Shown here: positions 62,700 to 64,000 of the stretch, one piece after another
How the letters are laid out: each line of letters opens with the position of its first letter
How positions within the stretch are numbered: position 1 is the stretch's first letter
Origin: Gracilariopsis chorda
Taxonomy: Eukaryota > Rhodophyta > Florideophyceae > Gracilariales > Gracilariaceae
Length of the DNA: 64,000 nucleotides
Assembly (NCBI GenBank): GCA_003194525.1
Contig: NBIV01000032.1
Span: forward strand, 310,001-374,000
Direction of reading: 5' to 3'
Program-made: the position numbers and the translations under genes
Notes under the pieces: generated by a model
Databases searched by the model: none
Told to the model about the DNA's origin: nothing
The model's input: the letters and a program-made list of their open reading frames with translations, nothing else

Positions 62700-63000
62700 C
62701 AATCTATGATAGCTCTACTTTCTATGCCTGGCACTGATGAATCTATGTGAAAGAAAAGTTTTTCAGCTGTCCCAAATGACAGCCCTTGCTTCTCTTGAAC
62801 GCAAGATTTTCAGCCACCGGTTTTCATGTCCGCTGTCTGCGCAAGAGGAGCCGACGAAGGTACTGGAACGTTCGGACACAGATTGTGTCCTACGTGAAGA
62901 AACGAAAGCACCAGTGCATGAAAGCAAGTATGCGTCATGCGGTTTGTCGTTCTTTCTGAACTAGACTCATCCTGAAACAAACTATTGATGAACGATAGTC

Positions 63001-64000
63001 CTAGGAGCAGTGTAAATTCCAGACGTGATCCATCAATGTAGAGGACAGTCGGCGGCGTTGGCTTCGAAGCTTTATATCTGCATATGGAGCATTATGAACA
63101 GTTCGTTTCATTAAAGACTGAACAGGGTCGAACGTGCTGTCCTTCGTATCGTTCTGGACTATGAATTGCGATAAGACCCTACCGGTGCCGTCGCTAGTCA
63201 AATCATGTCTACTTTCTTCGACCATCATATTGTGGAGATAAATGTCGCTTGTAGCGAGCCAACGCATTTTTCCACTTTTCAGAACTCGTTTGCGACGTAC
63301 AAGAGCTTTTAACGATTCGGAACAGAACACCGAAGACGCGTTTGACCCATGTGCGGACACATTCTTGTAGACTACAGAACACTTTCTGTTTTTTCGTTAT
63401 AAAATCAGAGGCGGTTTTGACAAACAGCTCCGACGAAGAGTAGATACCGTCCGTTAGATAGTAGACCCAATCAAAGTTCTGTCCCTCTATCGTATAGCTC
63501 GGTATAATGGGCAGAAAATTTCCTGTGATTATGCTATGAAAGTGGTTACTAACCTCAACAATGTTGAGGTCATTCATGACCCCCAGCAAACCAAATTGGA
63601 ATGCACAAATCCATAAATCTAAAGAGAAAATCGCCTCCATCCTCACTATGGGCACGCCGCCCTTTCCGATCATGATCCCATGAAGAGCTTTCGGACAATT
63701 CTTCCAAGTACACCCATGACAAGCACCCAATGCAACTCGGAAACGCAACGATGGCGAACTCCCTCTCCAATCTTTCTACGTCGGCCGGAGTGGGTACGTG
63801 ACGATATTCATCCTAATAACACTCACAACAGCCTGACAGAAAGCCTCGAGTCATAGAGCAGCAGTACACTTGGCTACGTCTAACAAATCGTCCAAAAGGC
63901 CAGCCGGTATTCCGTACGAAAGCTGGCGCAATGCGCAAATTACCTTTAGCAAGGGCGAAATGTACATGTTCCCGACTACATCAGGGGGTAGTCCTTTGCA
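63001..64000 (-). pseudogene. PIF/Harbinger DDE transposase (Plant_tran type), partial and broken
   Basis: On the minus strand from the window edge: KVICALRQLSYGIPAGLLDD (about 63,945-63,885), TPADVERLEREFAIVAFPSC, WKNCPKALHGIMIGKGG, LEAVASYDLW-like MEAIFSLDLWICAFQFGLLG, GVMNDLNIVEVSNHF, YYLTDGIYSSSELFVKT (second catalytic Asp kept), QECVRTWVKRVFGVLFRI (Lys replaces the catalytic Glu of ERAFG) and, in another frame, DIYLHNMMVEES. The first Asp block (family SIDC) is degraded to ACHGC. Stops and at least three frame changes occur. The order and spacing match PF04827/DDE_Tnp_4. Confidence 0.72.

Larger units (their letters stand above)
61948..64000. mobile_element. PIF/Harbinger DNA transposon remnant (cut by window edge)
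   Basis: A convergent pair: Myb/SANT-like gene (+, 61,948-62,699) and DDE transposase (-, from beyond 64,000 to 63,001). Both are decayed with several frame changes. Terminal repeats and the 3-bp target duplication typical of the group (TAA/TTA) were not located; the right end is outside the window. Confidence 0.65.

Noticed and set aside
1-64000. CRISPR arrays, bacterial operons, rRNA
   Set aside because: The window is eukaryotic: spliced genes, chromodomain LTR element, eIF3i and GINS genes. No regularly spaced repeats or rRNA signatures were seen.

Overview
This is a nuclear eukaryotic window. It looks like a multicellular (florideophyte) red alga of the Chondrus type. The host genes are almost intronless and packed on alternating strands; the few introns seen are 73-140 bp with GT..AG ends. 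Two genes are plastid-lineage genes with transit-like N-termini (a ferredoxin C2-like protein and a PAP/fibrillin). The gene island lies beside a repeat island built of nested transposons. The species call is inference from style and gene content; no tRNA, rRNA or CRISPR was seen.

Left half (1-31,200): repeats. It opens with a broken piggyBac-like transposase (1-812). Next come two copies, facing each other head to head, of a large multi-gene DNA transposon that I do not recognise as a named family: element A at 3,555-10,037 and element B at 14,933-21,650. They share a 20-bp terminal inverted repeat (CGGTGTTYTCGGAATGCTAG). Both carry a zinc-finger transposase remnant, a multi-pass membrane protein, a Gly-rich coiled-coil protein and a conserved subterminal hairpin. 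Each also carries an opposite-strand cargo gene, and the cargo differs: in B an amino-DNA-methyltransferase fused to a SET domain, in A an unrelated coiled-coil protein. Element B sits in a decayed Helitron (12.1-31.2 kb). A chromodomain-bearing Ty3/gypsy LTR fossil (24,014-30,842) sits in the same Helitron, so the Helitron is now in three pieces. Related LTR copies lie at 7,062-7,945 and 11,238-12,068, and as a 193-bp inverted pair around element B.

Right half (31,970-60,730): a housekeeping gene island. In order: WDR70-like (+), HIT4-like (-), GINS subunit SLD5 (+), phosphopantothenate-cysteine ligase PPCS (-, one intron), diphthamide protein DPH2 (+), SEC14/CRAL-TRIO (-), nucleolin-like RRM/RGG protein (+), EgtD-like histidine methyltransferase (-, one intron), RING-H2 (+), eIF3i (+), ferredoxin C2-like (-, one intron), membrane RING (+), MAPKK-like kinase (+) and a plastid fibrillin (-). 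The genes serve replication, CoA synthesis, translation, ribosome biogenesis, antioxidant and plastid functions and form no single pathway. Convergent 3' ends can be as close as 35 bp.

Right edge (61,948-64,000): a decayed PIF/Harbinger transposon, with its Myb/SANT-like partner gene on + and its DDE transposase on -, running off the window.
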